Shown here piece by piece: positions 12,101-20,962 of a stretch of 64,000 nucleotides of DNA (the first letter of the stretch is position 1; each line of letters starts with the position of its first letter). The DNA comes from Candidatus Thorarchaeota archaeon (GTDB lineage Archaea; Asgardarchaeota; Thorarchaeia; Thorarchaeales; Thorarchaeaceae). Both the position numbers and the translations under genes were made by a program. The stretch lies in assembly GCA_019057475.1 (NCBI GenBank), contig DXJO01000006.1, forward strand, positions 194,327 through 258,326, in the 5' to 3' direction. The notes beneath the pieces are model-generated. The model was not told the DNA's origin. It saw only the letters and a program-made list of their open reading frames with translations, and searched no databases.

Positions 12101-14125
12101 AGTTGTGACGTTATGCTTCCAATAGAATTTGAATGTAGGATCACCAAAGTAGATAGACTGATAGACTGTTTCCAAGCTAACTACATTTGTCATGTCGAAT
12201 GTCGTAACAACCTCGTACAATGCCGTCTGGAAGGCTTCTTTGGGACTGGCGGTCTGCTGGTCCAGCGCATCTTGAAGAAAATTATTCCAGAAACGATGGT
12301 GGAATCCATCGAAGGCATGATAACCGGCCCACGCAATTCGTGTGGCACCGATGTAAGCAATCGCTCCACCATTCGTAGCTCGGAAGAAGGCCTCGCCTAT
12401 CGTCGGTTCTATGCCTTCGACGTCGAACGCTGCGGTTTCGCAAGCCATTGCAAAGGCAAGGAAACTCATGTTGCCATTATCCAAATCAAGGGCTTCAGAG
12501 GCGTATAGGGAATCCACCCACTGGTCATAGGCTCCGTGATCGAAGAAGTCTACTAGGCTAACTCCCGCATTGATCCGGTCAATCGTTGCCTGATGAGACA
12601 GCGAGCCGTCTGTTGGGTAGAGCCGGTCAACCTCAAAGAACGAGTCGTAGAGAAACCTCTGATTTATCTCTTCTTCAACCATGTTGGCTCCATCGCCGCT
12701 ACCGAAGCAGTCGGGAGCAATTAGGAGGAAGTCATCCATCCAGTCGCCAAGAACAGGATTGCTTTCGAATCGAATAATAGAAGCACATACTTGCTTTGCT
12801 TGTTCAGGAGTCTGAACAGGAAGTCTGCCGACCATTACTTCTGGGAACAGGTCTACGTTATCTTCAAGCTCGCCATAGAGCCCGTTGTCATTAGCATCCC
12901 AGTCCCCATCTAGGCACTCGAAGTAGAAGTCGCTTGGTTCAGTACCGTTATCGAGCCCTGCACCGGCGTTCTCCGGATCCCATACCTCGCGAGTCGGTAC
13001 GATATCGCAATCGCCAACAAGCAAGTAATACTCGGTCCCCCTATCGTGGTACGTCGCGTTGATGAAATCGCGTACCTGCTCTGCATGGTCGTCCCCAGAA
13101 TACCATGCGTAAATGTCCTGCACTGTTTCTATGGTGACATTGAAGCCAATATCTGTCTTCCAATCCACGAAATCCTCCAATGCAGTTACAAACGTTTCAT
13201 CAGCAATGAGGATATAACCTTCGCCGTTGTCGAATGACGGTCCGAAGGATGTTGAAGGATTGATGAAATCTTCGGGTGAGATGGGCACATCGAATTGAAT
13301 CTCAACAGTCAATTGGATAGCAAGCAGGCCCTCCTTTGTGGTTGGATTGTATCGGAGCGGACGCAGTGTCATGTAAAGCCCCTGTTCGTCACCCATATTC
13401 ACGATATCGGTTTCAATGACATTATCTGGTGCAAACGTAGCCAAAGCGTAAGCATCTGGATCAAGGAAAAGCCCTTTCAGAGATCCCAGTTGATTTGAAA
13501 CTTGCAGTGGTTCAGGCCCCGGAATGATTCTAAGTCCATTAATGGACTCGAACATTTGGTCACGAACCTCAATGGATTTCACATTGGCATAGTCAGGGAT
13601 GGAGAGCATTATGTTTCTGTATGGCAGTGTTGGGCGTCCGTGATCCTGGCTGAGCTGAGTGTTTGGAACTACTAAGCTTTGAAAGACACCTTCTTCAAAA
13701 GAGTACGTGATTGTGCTGTAGCTACCAATTGAAACATCAACGTAGAGAGTGTCACCTGCAACCTCATAGCGAATGTCCATGCCAGAGCCTGCGTCTTCGT
13801 ACAGGCGTGTTTCCCAACGTTGAATGCCCTCTGCGGATTGCCTGTAAGGCGCTAGCATGTCGCGGGAGTCAAACCAGTTGTTTTTTTCGTCTAGACGATA
13901 CCAGTCATCGTCGGTGCTTGACGGTTCCTTTGAGCTCAATGGCTGAGCGCGGTCTTTGGTTGATGACGATACAAATGAGTCATCAAGTGTATTGAGTTGT
14001 TTAGTTATGCCCTCCGTTGAGTTTCCAGATGGAAAATAGCTGGAAAATGGCACGGTTAGCGGCGGTACAAAAAGCAAAGAGATCACTGCCAGACACAGCA
14101 GTTTGGAAAGCAAATCGGTCCTCAT
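6167..14125 (-). CDS. giant secreted/surface protein with gingipain-like (C25, clan CD) peptidase domain, GATase-like modules, CARDB-like repeats and C-terminal TM anchor
   Basis: 2652-aa ORF with N-terminal signal-like segment. C25 features: YYLLVGDCDIVPTREVW, VDFFDHGAYDQW (His), SFLAFAMACETAAFD (Cys). Three EHDL/DHDL...NATVxNxG... repeats; C-terminal hydrophobic helix plus RRRRAY. Confidence 0.88.
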   Translation of the reverse strand: MRTDLLSKLLCLAVISLLFVPPLTVPFSSYFPSGNSTEGITKQLNTLDDSFVSSSTKDRAQPLSSKEPSSTDDDWYRLDEKNNWFDSRDMLAPYRQSAEGIQRWETRLYEDAGSGMDIRYEVAGDTLYVDVSIGSYSTITYSFEEGVFQSLVVPNTQLSQDHGRPTLPYRNIMLSIPDYANVKSIEVRDQMFESINGLRIIPGPEPLQVSNQLGSLKGLFLDPDAYALATFAPDNVIETDIVNMGDEQGLYMTLRPLRYNPTTKEGLLAIQLTVEIQFDVPISPEDFINPSTSFGPSFDNGEGYILIADETFVTALEDFVDWKTDIGFNVTIETVQDIYAWYSGDDHAEQVRDFINATYHDRGTEYYLLVGDCDIVPTREVWDPENAGAGLDNGTEPSDFYFECLDGDWDANDNGLYGELEDNVDLFPEVMVGRLPVQTPEQAKQVCASIIRFESNPVLGDWMDDFLLIAPDCFGSGDGANMVEEEINQRFLYDSFFEVDRLYPTDGSLSHQATIDRINAGVSLVDFFDHGAYDQWVDSLYASEALDLDNGNMSFLAFAMACETAAFDVEGIEPTIGEAFFRATNGGAIAYIGATRIAWAGYHAFDGFHHRFWNNFLQDALDQQTASPKEAFQTALYEVVTTFDMTNVVSLETVYQSIYFGDPTFKFYWKHNVTTEASAVETDEEVQLDGTCSLFYNNTPIVGTVNVTVKDPFGTIVYDDALATNVLGEYTATFYVNEYPGRYTVETTVHNPFVRTTLTDFYVGSLNVAVGLDSAPIYNALLDFSGTSDQDGSGTAYLLDAQGSVLQTKVFTITSGAFSSDINVTGFGMLSLYIEADNGTHHGGDKVFFQVKRGDVLVIADDAGEWGPSYPGGWVDDNAGDSTNYADFYVALHEEYNVSIYYPRWNSTPSLSLLDLYNIVVVSVGDNYGYPLVAPNSYLLDVLFDYHNNGGNLLFEGCSILNTLDAEHGAIFPSLFHVEFDQHITNSGSLNLETGAHPITSGLPATIPLAGGLGSPYADVFSPTNGSMHVGGYSGSFTGDSAISALSPLTSITFGGVVFIGFSIDAIGSQEYRSQLIKNSAAFLLYPSLMATLSDDALRTGTSETITIDVVECANGTPIPNAHVTFDGCGISASNHTSVDGTCTIFINPSTEGIIEVNIMKSGFLNCTTGIIVYDTPIVDLDTDPIYLMKEETQALTVFASDYYEGSPLEDCFINLIGCGVADSGYTNSSGLIDFVLTPTVGGLISIEANLTGHINFTGYIPVRITAAVLYGFGTIYPDYCCWDEINFRWQSYGSVPIFIDYTTFSAPDFTLQALEDFNADVLILSHVYDPYTTEQNDAIMNYVRQGHGLLSTSSSMPMNAEDLASFYGLADSITYTADSITDFDILNLAHPIFQGMSTPYGVGYGGMSFHPQSSGWDSSVLNGASYQALDVSSQNYGAVLTHRGLAYCSHIPEYWSSTADIQFIYNALQWSDYEIPEHDLSVALDAPGHLNPGDSTLLNATVSNYGLNSETDVLLQLFIDGIEVDSLLIPTLNNGTSETLSYSWTPAVEDVYNVTAYAAPVPDEASITNNGVTSMVVVFEIAITGPVAVFQVWDPWGSPAIRDILTAWGISYDIFLSSDIGSVDLSPYEKVVIASEQPSAFMEAVYSNLDWFEDYASQGGILEVHAATDSYWVNGMIPGGPTYVAFYGDVVSIVNPVHPILLNPNLITDAELDNWWWSVYGYLDSIPAGADIILVAEPDYPALIEFRFGAGAIVISTQTLEYGFENGSSRILENILLHIPIIYDHDLAAGLQAPERLSPGDSVLLNATAFNTGLNIETNVLLQLFIDDIEVDSLFISELANGTSQTLSYLWTPTLEGTYNVTAYVAPKPDDENTGNNAATRLVSICELHDYTMEEGSATWLDAKANGENLYLNGDDVYTSVALPFNFRFYDGTFDTVYISSNGWLSFSNPDPREYSNPQFPSADPDFAYALAPFWDDLWADNNVYAWVTADWAVIQFDNYDHLGGSLLGTFEVVLYADGLIQFNYLEIVNVFSATVGLNHGDGIHYNNYLDDDLEGVTDFALRFTYHAYEHDLAVSLNVPSELPVDTLFIIDATVTNLGTSDEVGVAFSLYIDDALVSSVTIPQLNSYESYVLSYPWIPTEMRTYNITAYAEPVLGEPFTGNNVATALPSVGGTYFFIVTPTIGATVFGGQVYVEFDASDSENLQEIHVFVNGEFITSLWNATGNSDLIVPVFQNGTNTILLMAFWWDLTTLNATVTVDSIDVVPIALPNPGDYVNWRIETDLYTEDMNFTFGDWLSEFEVNVSMTIHLYNESGTIMLGEFGMIVNVLNGYIPFADMGWDHMHFFCFSGLQSLEVIGSFADMGDAAPFFAWNDLLFVDGSTIYEGYAVWTLSNEEHMMTAYALRPTGMLVYIRSDDPLNPMEGYITETNLLPAYDTTAPVWAEDPTDQNVELGHALSYGLTAIDPSGISTWWLNDTVRFAVSADGLVTSIVSLEEGTYGLHIWVNDTLGNTLSGTFSVSVQDTLPPEIDHPEDINYTLGETGNSITWHPTDALPASYEISIDGTVVRSGPWNSSSEVISISVDGLDSGTYSYTLIVTDEHGLSSSDTELVTVSEPTTPIPPIDMTIVIIIIMGVVVVVIIVAVVLRRRRAY

Positions 14126-14271
14126 TGGGAATCCCCTTTTTTTGGCGTGCGCAAGGAATAAGCGGCCAAAACTCTGTCTATGTTACAGAATTCAGCATTG
14201 CTCTGGCTTCGTCCGTCCTTACCACAGGAGTTCTAAGAAATAAATGCTATTAATTGTTTGCAGTTTTTACA

Positions 14272-14751
14272 TTATTCAGCTTCGTCATACTCTTCAAAGA
14301 CCGACCAGTTCGGTGCGTATTCGATTGGTTCAAGGTCCCGCTCTTCTAGTTGCAGGCCCTCAGCTTCTGCCACTGCTAGTCGTAGTGTGTAAGACTTAGC
14401 ACCCTCCCAGCGCAGGTAATCATTCAAGTCCGCAGAGAACTCGCCCTGATACCGCCCACACTGTCCGCTACAGAACACCTTACTATTCTCGCGGATCTCA
14501 AGAATCCCACTACAATATTTGCAGAAAGCCTCCATTCCATGGGCATGTAATCGGCCATCAATCAAGCGTACGAGAAAGACAGTGTCGTCGAGATTGCAGA
14601 CGCCCCACTCCTCGCCTTCATGGGTTGTCTTTTGCCACAGTTGTCCTTTTGGACGCTCCCGCTTCACAACCACCGGAGGCTTAGGTTGACTGACTTCTTT
14701 CTTCTCGGACTCGTCGAAGTCGGCCAGCCTTGTCTGCACAGAACGCCTCAT
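14272..14751 (-). CDS. hypothetical protein with Cys-pair (zinc-binding-like) motif
   Basis: 159 aa; FCKYCSGILEIRENSKVFCSGQC. Confidence 0.65.
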   Translation of the reverse strand: MRRSVQTRLADFDESEKKEVSQPKPPVVVKRERPKGQLWQKTTHEGEEWGVCNLDDTVFLVRLIDGRLHAHGMEAFCKYCSGILEIRENSKVFCSGQCGRYQGEFSADLNDYLRWEGAKSYTLRLAVAEAEGLQLEERDLEPIEYAPNWSVFEEYDEAE

Positions 14752-14803
14752 GCAGTGATGTGCCTACAGGGACTGATAAACACGTAGACATGGACCGCCT
14801 GTG

Positions 14804-15772
14804 TTAGCTTGATAGATCGGTTATCCTTTCAAGCATCCATTCTTCTATGTGCTTCTTTTTCTTCCATGTATCCTCGAAGGGGGTCTCCACAAGATCTCGA
14901 CCTGATTCCCCAACCATGATACCTGTCTTGCCCTCGAGTATGCAGTCAATGGCATATGCACCAAGGCGTGTTGCCAGAATCCGATCACAATGGGTGGGAT
15001 TGCCTCCTCTCTGGATGTAGCCAAGAATAGAAACCCTGCAACCCTCTTCCACCTTGTCGGTGAGCTTTGAAGCTATTGCAGTAGCGTCCCCGGCTTCGTC
15101 GCCTTCTGCCACGATGATGATGGAACTCATCTTACCTTTTCTTCGCTCCTCAATGATAATCTGGGCGAGTTCATCAAGATCCGTGGGAGTTTCAGGGATT
15201 ATTATTGCAGAGGCACCGCTCGCGATTCCCACGTGTGCCGCGATTGCTCCCGAATGCCGCCCCATCACCTCGATAAGGAACACCCTCGAAAACGCTTCTG
15301 CAGTGTCTCGAATCTTGTCGATTGCCACTAGAGCATTGTTCACTGCAGTGTCGAAACCTATCGAATGGTCTGTACCAAAGACATCATTATCGATAGTTCC
15401 TGGCACGCCGATGAGCAACCCGTCTTTCCATCGTTTCCCAAGCTCGTAGAGCCCTCTCATGGTTCCGTCCCCCCCGACAGCAATCAGCGCGTTTATGTCC
15501 TTCTTCTTTAATTTCTCAGCCGCTTTCTTGAGACCCGCTTTGGTCTTGAACTCCTCCGATCGGCCAGTAGTGAGTATAGTGCCACCTCTGTGGATGATCT
15601 TTGCCACCGACCTTGCGTCAAGAAAAACGTACGCTTCATCAAGGATTCCTTGGTATCCTCCAACGATACCGTATACTTGGAATCTCTGCTTGCAGCCGAT
15701 TCTAACAATGGCCCTGATACAGGCATTCATCCCGGGGCTGTCTCCGCCGCTGGTCAGAACTCCTATTCTCAT
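14804..15772 (-). CDS. pfkA: 6-phosphofructokinase, ATP-type PfkA family
   Basis: MRIGVLTSGGDSPGMNA, VGGDGTMRG, PGTIDNDV, GFDTAVN, EVMGRHSGAIA. Gly in GGDGT and PGTIDND is the ATP-type signature. Confidence 0.94.
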   Translation of the reverse strand: MRIGVLTSGGDSPGMNACIRAIVRIGCKQRFQVYGIVGGYQGILDEAYVFLDARSVAKIIHRGGTILTTGRSEEFKTKAGLKKAAEKLKKKDINALIAVGGDGTMRGLYELGKRWKDGLLIGVPGTIDNDVFGTDHSIGFDTAVNNALVAIDKIRDTAEAFSRVFLIEVMGRHSGAIAAHVGIASGASAIIIPETPTDLDELAQIIIEERRKGKMSSIIIVAEGDEAGDATAIASKLTDKVEEGCRVSILGYIQRGGNPTHCDRILATRLGAYAIDCILEGKTGIMVGESGRDLVETPFEDTWKKKKHIEEWMLERITDLSS

Positions 15773-15842
15773 AGCTGAAGCGTATGTGGGTTTTCAGATA
15801 TAGCCATTCTGGCGAATGCAAACGGGTCGACTATGGGGCGTT

Positions 15843-16331
15843 TCAACCAGGAGGATTCTCAGCAAAGAACATCAGGTAATCAGTACCGGGGATCTCCTTA
15901 CCAAGCGCCCTTAAGGTCATGACAAGTTGGCCTCGATGGTGTGTGTTGTGAAATAGATATTGCAGATAAAAGTCTAGAACGTCCATCTCAAATGGTTTGT
16001 CAGTCAGGTGTGGGACCATTATCTTGCCCTGTGGAATCTCCGCGATTGTCTTGCTCAATCGAGTATCCAATCGAGCCCATCGGCTTAGAAGCTCATCCAT
16101 TGAGTATCTTTCAACTGCTTCGAACACTGTCCGATCAGATGATTCGTCTGCAATGTAGAAGCACGTTTCCAGCGCAAGAACAATATGCTCGCTTAGACCT
16201 CTTGCCGTTTTTGTTCCGATCTTCTTGTTGAGCTCCTTCTTAGTCAGTTTGCTGACCAATGCTCTGATTCTTTTTCCTGCCCAGAGATTGTACTGTCCAA
16301 GATACTTGAAGGTCGTTTTGGATTCCTCCAT
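15843..16331 (-). CDS. DinB-like family protein
   Basis: 162-aa helical protein with YLQYLFHNTHHRGQLVMTLRALG, typical of the DinB fold metal-binding His. Confidence 0.75.
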   Translation of the reverse strand: MEESKTTFKYLGQYNLWAGKRIRALVSKLTKKELNKKIGTKTARGLSEHIVLALETCFYIADESSDRTVFEAVERYSMDELLSRWARLDTRLSKTIAEIPQGKIMVPHLTDKPFEMDVLDFYLQYLFHNTHHRGQLVMTLRALGKEIPGTDYLMFFAENPPG

Positions 16332-16427
16332 GTGCTTCGTAAGGTCACAACTAGCTTAGCTGAACTTTCTCTTCTTTGTATCGGTTTGACTAAGGTGTCG
16401 ATTTGACAAGCCACTCTTGGTTGCCCT

Positions 16428-17435
16428 TCAAACCAGGTTCTTGAACTTCAGATAGAACAACAGTGGTACGGTGATGATTAAGCTGAATAGCGTGATGATG
16501 ACAAACGCAAATGGGTCGCTCTCTAGCGGAAGACCGACGTTCATCCCATACAAACTTGCTATCAGTGTCGGCACACTCACAACTAATGAGATTACGGTCA
16601 GAGTCTTCATGACCTTGCTTAAGTTATGACCTACAATGCTGTCGTATGCATTCATAGCATTATTGATGAGATCTCGATAGATGGCGCTCAATCCCATTTG
16701 CTGCTCAAGATCAACCTCAAGTTCCTCAAGCCTATCAGCATCGAGTGGCATCTTGCCAATCATGTGAACTCTCTTCAATCTCCGCAAGACCCTCATGTTA
16801 GCCTTAAGGGCTGCCTCCATGAAGATTGTATCTCTTGAAAGCTGGAAGAAACGGTCAAGCTGCGACGGGTAGAGCTCGGCTAGCAGGCGATCCTCCATGT
16901 TGTTAATTGTAGCCTCAACAATATCAAGCGTATATTCAAAGGACTTGATGATGGTTTCCCACAGTTGGTAAATGACCTCACTTGGTGTGGTGCTGTTTCG
17001 AAGCTTCACCCACACCCGGTCCTTCCTAAGAGGGACAAGCTGATTCTTTACAATGATGATGTCGCGTCCGTTCGTGAAGACACCAATTGGGTAGGTGGAG
17101 TACGGGCGCTCTTCTACATTGAGATTGACGGGCACTCGAAGTATAAGCATGGTATACCTGTCTTCTATCTGAAGCCGAGGTCTCTCGTCCAAGTCCTGGA
17201 CATCCTGCAAGTCCTCAAGGTCGATCTCGAAACGCTGAGATATCTTCGCTAAATCCTTGGGAGTAAAATCAACTAGATCGATGAGCAACGGTACGTCTGG
17301 AGCTGCGTCAAGGTTGTCATGTTTTATCCCACTCTCCAATTCGATTATTGTGAAGGTGCGTTTCTCCTTCTCTATACCGCTCATCGTATCCACCTCGTAT
17401 GCAGTTTCGTATCGCTGACATCTTTCTTTACCCAA
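16428..17435 (-). CDS. corA: CorA family magnesium/divalent cation transporter
   Basis: YGMNVGLPLES (GMN motif) between two C-terminal TM segments. Likely start is the internal MSGIEKEKRTF. Confidence 0.92.
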   Translation of the reverse strand: MGKERCQRYETAYEVDTMSGIEKEKRTFTIIELESGIKHDNLDAAPDVPLLIDLVDFTPKDLAKISQRFEIDLEDLQDVQDLDERPRLQIEDRYTMLILRVPVNLNVEERPYSTYPIGVFTNGRDIIIVKNQLVPLRKDRVWVKLRNSTTPSEVIYQLWETIIKSFEYTLDIVEATINNMEDRLLAELYPSQLDRFFQLSRDTIFMEAALKANMRVLRRLKRVHMIGKMPLDADRLEELEVDLEQQMGLSAIYRDLINNAMNAYDSIVGHNLSKVMKTLTVISLVVSVPTLIASLYGMNVGLPLESDPFAFVIITLFSLIITVPLLFYLKFKNLV

Positions 17436-17555
17436 CTAGATAGGTGGTTCTATTACATGCGAACCTTAGAACACAATTGTGCCTTTTACCCTGGGGCCTG
17501 TAGATATCCGCTGTTGCCCTTTTAGGGTTTTCCGCATACTTCAAGAACGAACAGA

Positions 17556-18872
17556 CTAGATTATCACACTCTCGACTTCGACCTTGCGGTTCTTCAAGCC
17601 TAGCGCTGTTGAGAGTATTGTCTTTCCACCAAACAGCTCTGCCTCTGGCTCTCCGCGATAAAGTGCGTCTGCTATCCGTGCTAAAGCGTCCGCCTTCATG
17701 ATTCCACTGCCACTAGCACCTCCAACGACCAAGACACCCGATTCCTTGTAGACAAAGGGAATCCTGTCCGGGGCATAGCTGTAACCTCCTGCCCAGCTAT
17801 TGACGGGTCTCGCATCGGTGAATGCAGGGAAGTACTTGGATAGAACCGGATAGATTGAATCCTCGTAGTAGGCGCTCTCGGGAACAAGGTCTTCATCGGT
17901 CTGTATGTATTTGTACTCGCGACCGAACTTGTCGCCGCAGCCTATCCAGAATCCTTTCTCTTGATGTTGCGGTCTGAAATAGACTCCTGCAGAGGGAAGA
18001 ATCGTGAACGGGATGGAGTCCATCTCACTGAATCCCTTGGTGTTGAGTACTTCAAGCAACTCCGCCTTGTCTTCTGCATGCAAGACGAAAATTTGACGCT
18101 TCTTCGCCTTCGTCAAGCTGTCAATCCCTATGGGATCTAGAAGCTCATTGGCCCAAGCTCCAGTCGCGAGAACTACCGTTTCAGCCCTGATGTTGCCCTT
18201 GTTGGTTCTAACACCGACCACATGCTTCTTCTGCCATACAAATGGCTCACCAGGCAATTCTAGCGGAGGGTCGGCTTCGACAATGAGGGTCTGAACGTCA
18301 ACCCCATAGCGAGGCTTCACTTTGCTGATCTTAATGAACTCCTCTAGGTAGTGCTCTACAAGGCGTGTTGGATCCAAAACACCGCAGTCTGCTCCAAAGA
18401 GGCCATAGCTTACCTCTTGAAGGTTCATCAGCTCAGCCTCCTCGTCTCCAGCAAAGTCAACATTGAGATTCGGAATTAGCTCCTTTAGCTGCTTCTTGTC
18501 ATAGACTTTACAGCTAATATCGGACTCCTTCATTCGCTTCATCCAAAGCTTTACACTCTCGTGGCTGAATTGCTCCTCACTCAGAAGCCAGAGGTACCCT
18601 GTTTTTTCAAACATCAGGTCGTAGCCTATCTCGTTCTGCACGTGTTCGAAATACTTGATGGAGGTGTCAGTGAGCAGTTGATTAGTAGAAGATGCGAACA
18701 TATTCCGCACCGCTGCGGCACTCATGGCAGTGTTAGCTTGCCCTGCAGCCAAATATCTATCAACAAGAAGTATCTTCTTTGACGGATTGTTCTTTTGCAG
18801 GTAGTAAGCAGTGGCAACTCCAATCACACCAGCTCCCACGACTACTATGTCAACGGACTCTTCATTGCTCAA
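17556..18872 (-). CDS. FAD-dependent oxidoreductase (DAO family)
   Basis: VDIVVVGAGVIGVATAYYLQ dinucleotide-binding motif; SWAGGYSYAPDRIPFV; GASGSGIMKADALARI. Confidence 0.88.
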   Translation of the reverse strand: MSNEESVDIVVVGAGVIGVATAYYLQKNNPSKKILLVDRYLAAGQANTAMSAAAVRNMFASSTNQLLTDTSIKYFEHVQNEIGYDLMFEKTGYLWLLSEEQFSHESVKLWMKRMKESDISCKVYDKKQLKELIPNLNVDFAGDEEAELMNLQEVSYGLFGADCGVLDPTRLVEHYLEEFIKISKVKPRYGVDVQTLIVEADPPLELPGEPFVWQKKHVVGVRTNKGNIRAETVVLATGAWANELLDPIGIDSLTKAKKRQIFVLHAEDKAELLEVLNTKGFSEMDSIPFTILPSAGVYFRPQHQEKGFWIGCGDKFGREYKYIQTDEDLVPESAYYEDSIYPVLSKYFPAFTDARPVNSWAGGYSYAPDRIPFVYKESGVLVVGGASGSGIMKADALARIADALYRGEPEAELFGGKTILSTALGLKNRKVEVESVII

Positions 18873-19021
18873 AATGACAAGCCTCCAACGTGTGTTGCGG
18901 CCGAGAACAATGCCCGCCTAAAACAGTTTCCGTGCACCAAAAGAAAAAAGGTGCCAGAGGGGCAGCAGAGCAACCTCACTGCCTATCTGGCCTGTAGTTT
19001 CCTGCTTTCATCGTAGCCGGG

Positions 19022-20737
19022 TTATATCTCTAGGACACACATGAGCACATCATGATCCGAGCTCCTAATCCCAGTATTCCGATCGTAGACATATGTCCAA
19101 TAGGGAAAGTCAGGATTGAAATGGATCACCATGGCCTTATGAAAGGCTTTCTTCAACGATGGTGTAAGCAGAATGTGGTCTAGACATTCCGATACCCCCC
19201 TGTAGATGTAGGTGTAGCGATCTTCTTTTTCTACCTCATAGTTCAGATGGTTCAACCCACCAACAGTCAGCGCTGCCAATGTTGCGCTATCCACGAAGTC
19301 GTTTAGATCACCAATCACAACGACCTTCGCGTCTGGATGGCCATCATCAATCTCGTCAACTAAGCTACTGACCCACTCTGCCTGTTCGATGCGTCGGGGC
19401 TCTGGATCCGCATAGTATGGTTCATAGACACCCTTCGACTTGAAGTGATTGATAATCAACCACAGATCTGAGGTGCTTCCTTTCTTCCCCAGAATCTCAA
19501 GATTGACCACCAGGGGTGGTCGCGAGAAGAGTGGATTGGCTCCCTCTGGGCAAACGTAATTGGGGTCTGTACCAGGTCCGTAGCCATCGTTCAAGTATGT
19601 GTGATACTGCCTAGCCTCCGCATAGTTAACCGAGCCAACTCTATCAGTTCGATAGAGCAGACCAACATTGATTCCGCGGACATCTGGCCCATCAATGAGG
19701 ATTGCCTCATATTCAGCCTCAATTGGCCACGTTGCTGCCAGTTGCTGAAGGAGTTCAATCTTCTCTACTTCTTGCACTGCGATTAGATCAGGCTCGCCTA
19801 GGAAATCATGAATGGCGTGAGCATGCTTCGCAAAATCCGTTGCAACGTAGTAGTCATCAAAGAAGTTGTACATGTTGTAGGTGGCAATCGTTAGAGCCTT
19901 GTAATCCTTGGCTGGCTTCAAGTTGTGCCCTTGTTCAATTACTTCGAGCTCGATGTTCCTAGCTGGCTGTATCTTGTACTCGTCGTAGGTGTAATCGAGC
20001 GGCCCGTATAGACCTTTAACCACCCAACCGGATTCGACTTCAAGTCGACACCCGCCTTCATCATCCACAAAGATTAGCTCGCCTGTGCCAACGGGGTCGT
20101 CCTGGAACACTCGCTCGACATTTAGATCCTCGACAACACCAGCGAACTCGTTAAAGCGATCTGTACCAGCCACCACTTTCATGTCTGAAACCGAAACAAG
20201 CATCCCCTCAAGCGATTCATAGTAAGCATCGGATGCATAGTCACGGCGTGGCGGATTGAGCTCAACTGCGTCAGGAAGTGGATTGTCACTGGACAGGATA
20301 GTGATAGTCCTTGCATAGTATACCTCGGTCAACCCGTAGTACTCCTTGACCTTTCCGACCAAGTAAATCTCATCGCCGACATTCACATCCGTCCAACGAT
20401 TGTAAACGAAGATCCCGTCAGAGGTATCCGGATTACCGTCACCCTCTGAATCTTGAAGGAAGAACCCTTTCTTATTCTCACCTTGGTAATCGGCTGTGAC
20501 AATACCCGTAGTTTCCAGATACGTGTATTGATGCGGTGATTCAAAACCATCGCCTTGGATATCCCCGATTCTATAGAATGTATAAGCATGAACCAGAGTT
20601 GGACTCATAATAACGAGAAATCCAAGTGTAGTCAGAATGTACAGCGTAAGCAGCCTACGTATTTGTTTCTGCGTCATTTTCATTCTCTCTCCCTTTTTGA
20701 ATGTCAAGACATGCTTCTGGAGCTGGTCGTTTGACAT
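19022..20737 (-). CDS. secreted endonuclease/exonuclease/phosphatase family nuclease (extracellular nuclease-like)
   Basis: Signal-like segment (RRLLTLYILTTLGFLVIMSPTLVHA), OB-like domain, then EEP motifs TIATYNMYNFFDD, IAVQEVEK, VVIGDLNDF, SSDHDVL. Likely start is the internal MKMTQKQ. Confidence 0.85.
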   Translation of the reverse strand: MSNDQLQKHVLTFKKGERMKMTQKQIRRLLTLYILTTLGFLVIMSPTLVHAYTFYRIGDIQGDGFESPHQYTYLETTGIVTADYQGENKKGFFLQDSEGDGNPDTSDGIFVYNRWTDVNVGDEIYLVGKVKEYYGLTEVYYARTITILSSDNPLPDAVELNPPRRDYASDAYYESLEGMLVSVSDMKVVAGTDRFNEFAGVVEDLNVERVFQDDPVGTGELIFVDDEGGCRLEVESGWVVKGLYGPLDYTYDEYKIQPARNIELEVIEQGHNLKPAKDYKALTIATYNMYNFFDDYYVATDFAKHAHAIHDFLGEPDLIAVQEVEKIELLQQLAATWPIEAEYEAILIDGPDVRGINVGLLYRTDRVGSVNYAEARQYHTYLNDGYGPGTDPNYVCPEGANPLFSRPPLVVNLEILGKKGSTSDLWLIINHFKSKGVYEPYYADPEPRRIEQAEWVSSLVDEIDDGHPDAKVVVIGDLNDFVDSATLAALTVGGLNHLNYEVEKEDRYTYIYRGVSECLDHILLTPSLKKAFHKAMVIHFNPDFPYWTYVYDRNTGIRSSDHDVLMCVLEI

Positions 20738-20962
20738 CTAATGGCTGCATGTGTAGGCACACTATTTGTTTGTTATGCTTCGGATCCCCTTATGCCGCTG
20801 AAACCAAGCCCTGCCTGGAGCATCTCCAGTCGGTGGAATAACGCCAAGCGATTCAATCTCGCATTTCGCGTGGTGCTATTATTACCAATACCAGATGCTA
20901 ATACATGCCGAGGGATTGTTATGCCAGACACTATCAACCCCTTCGGTTAGAGGTGTGACGAG

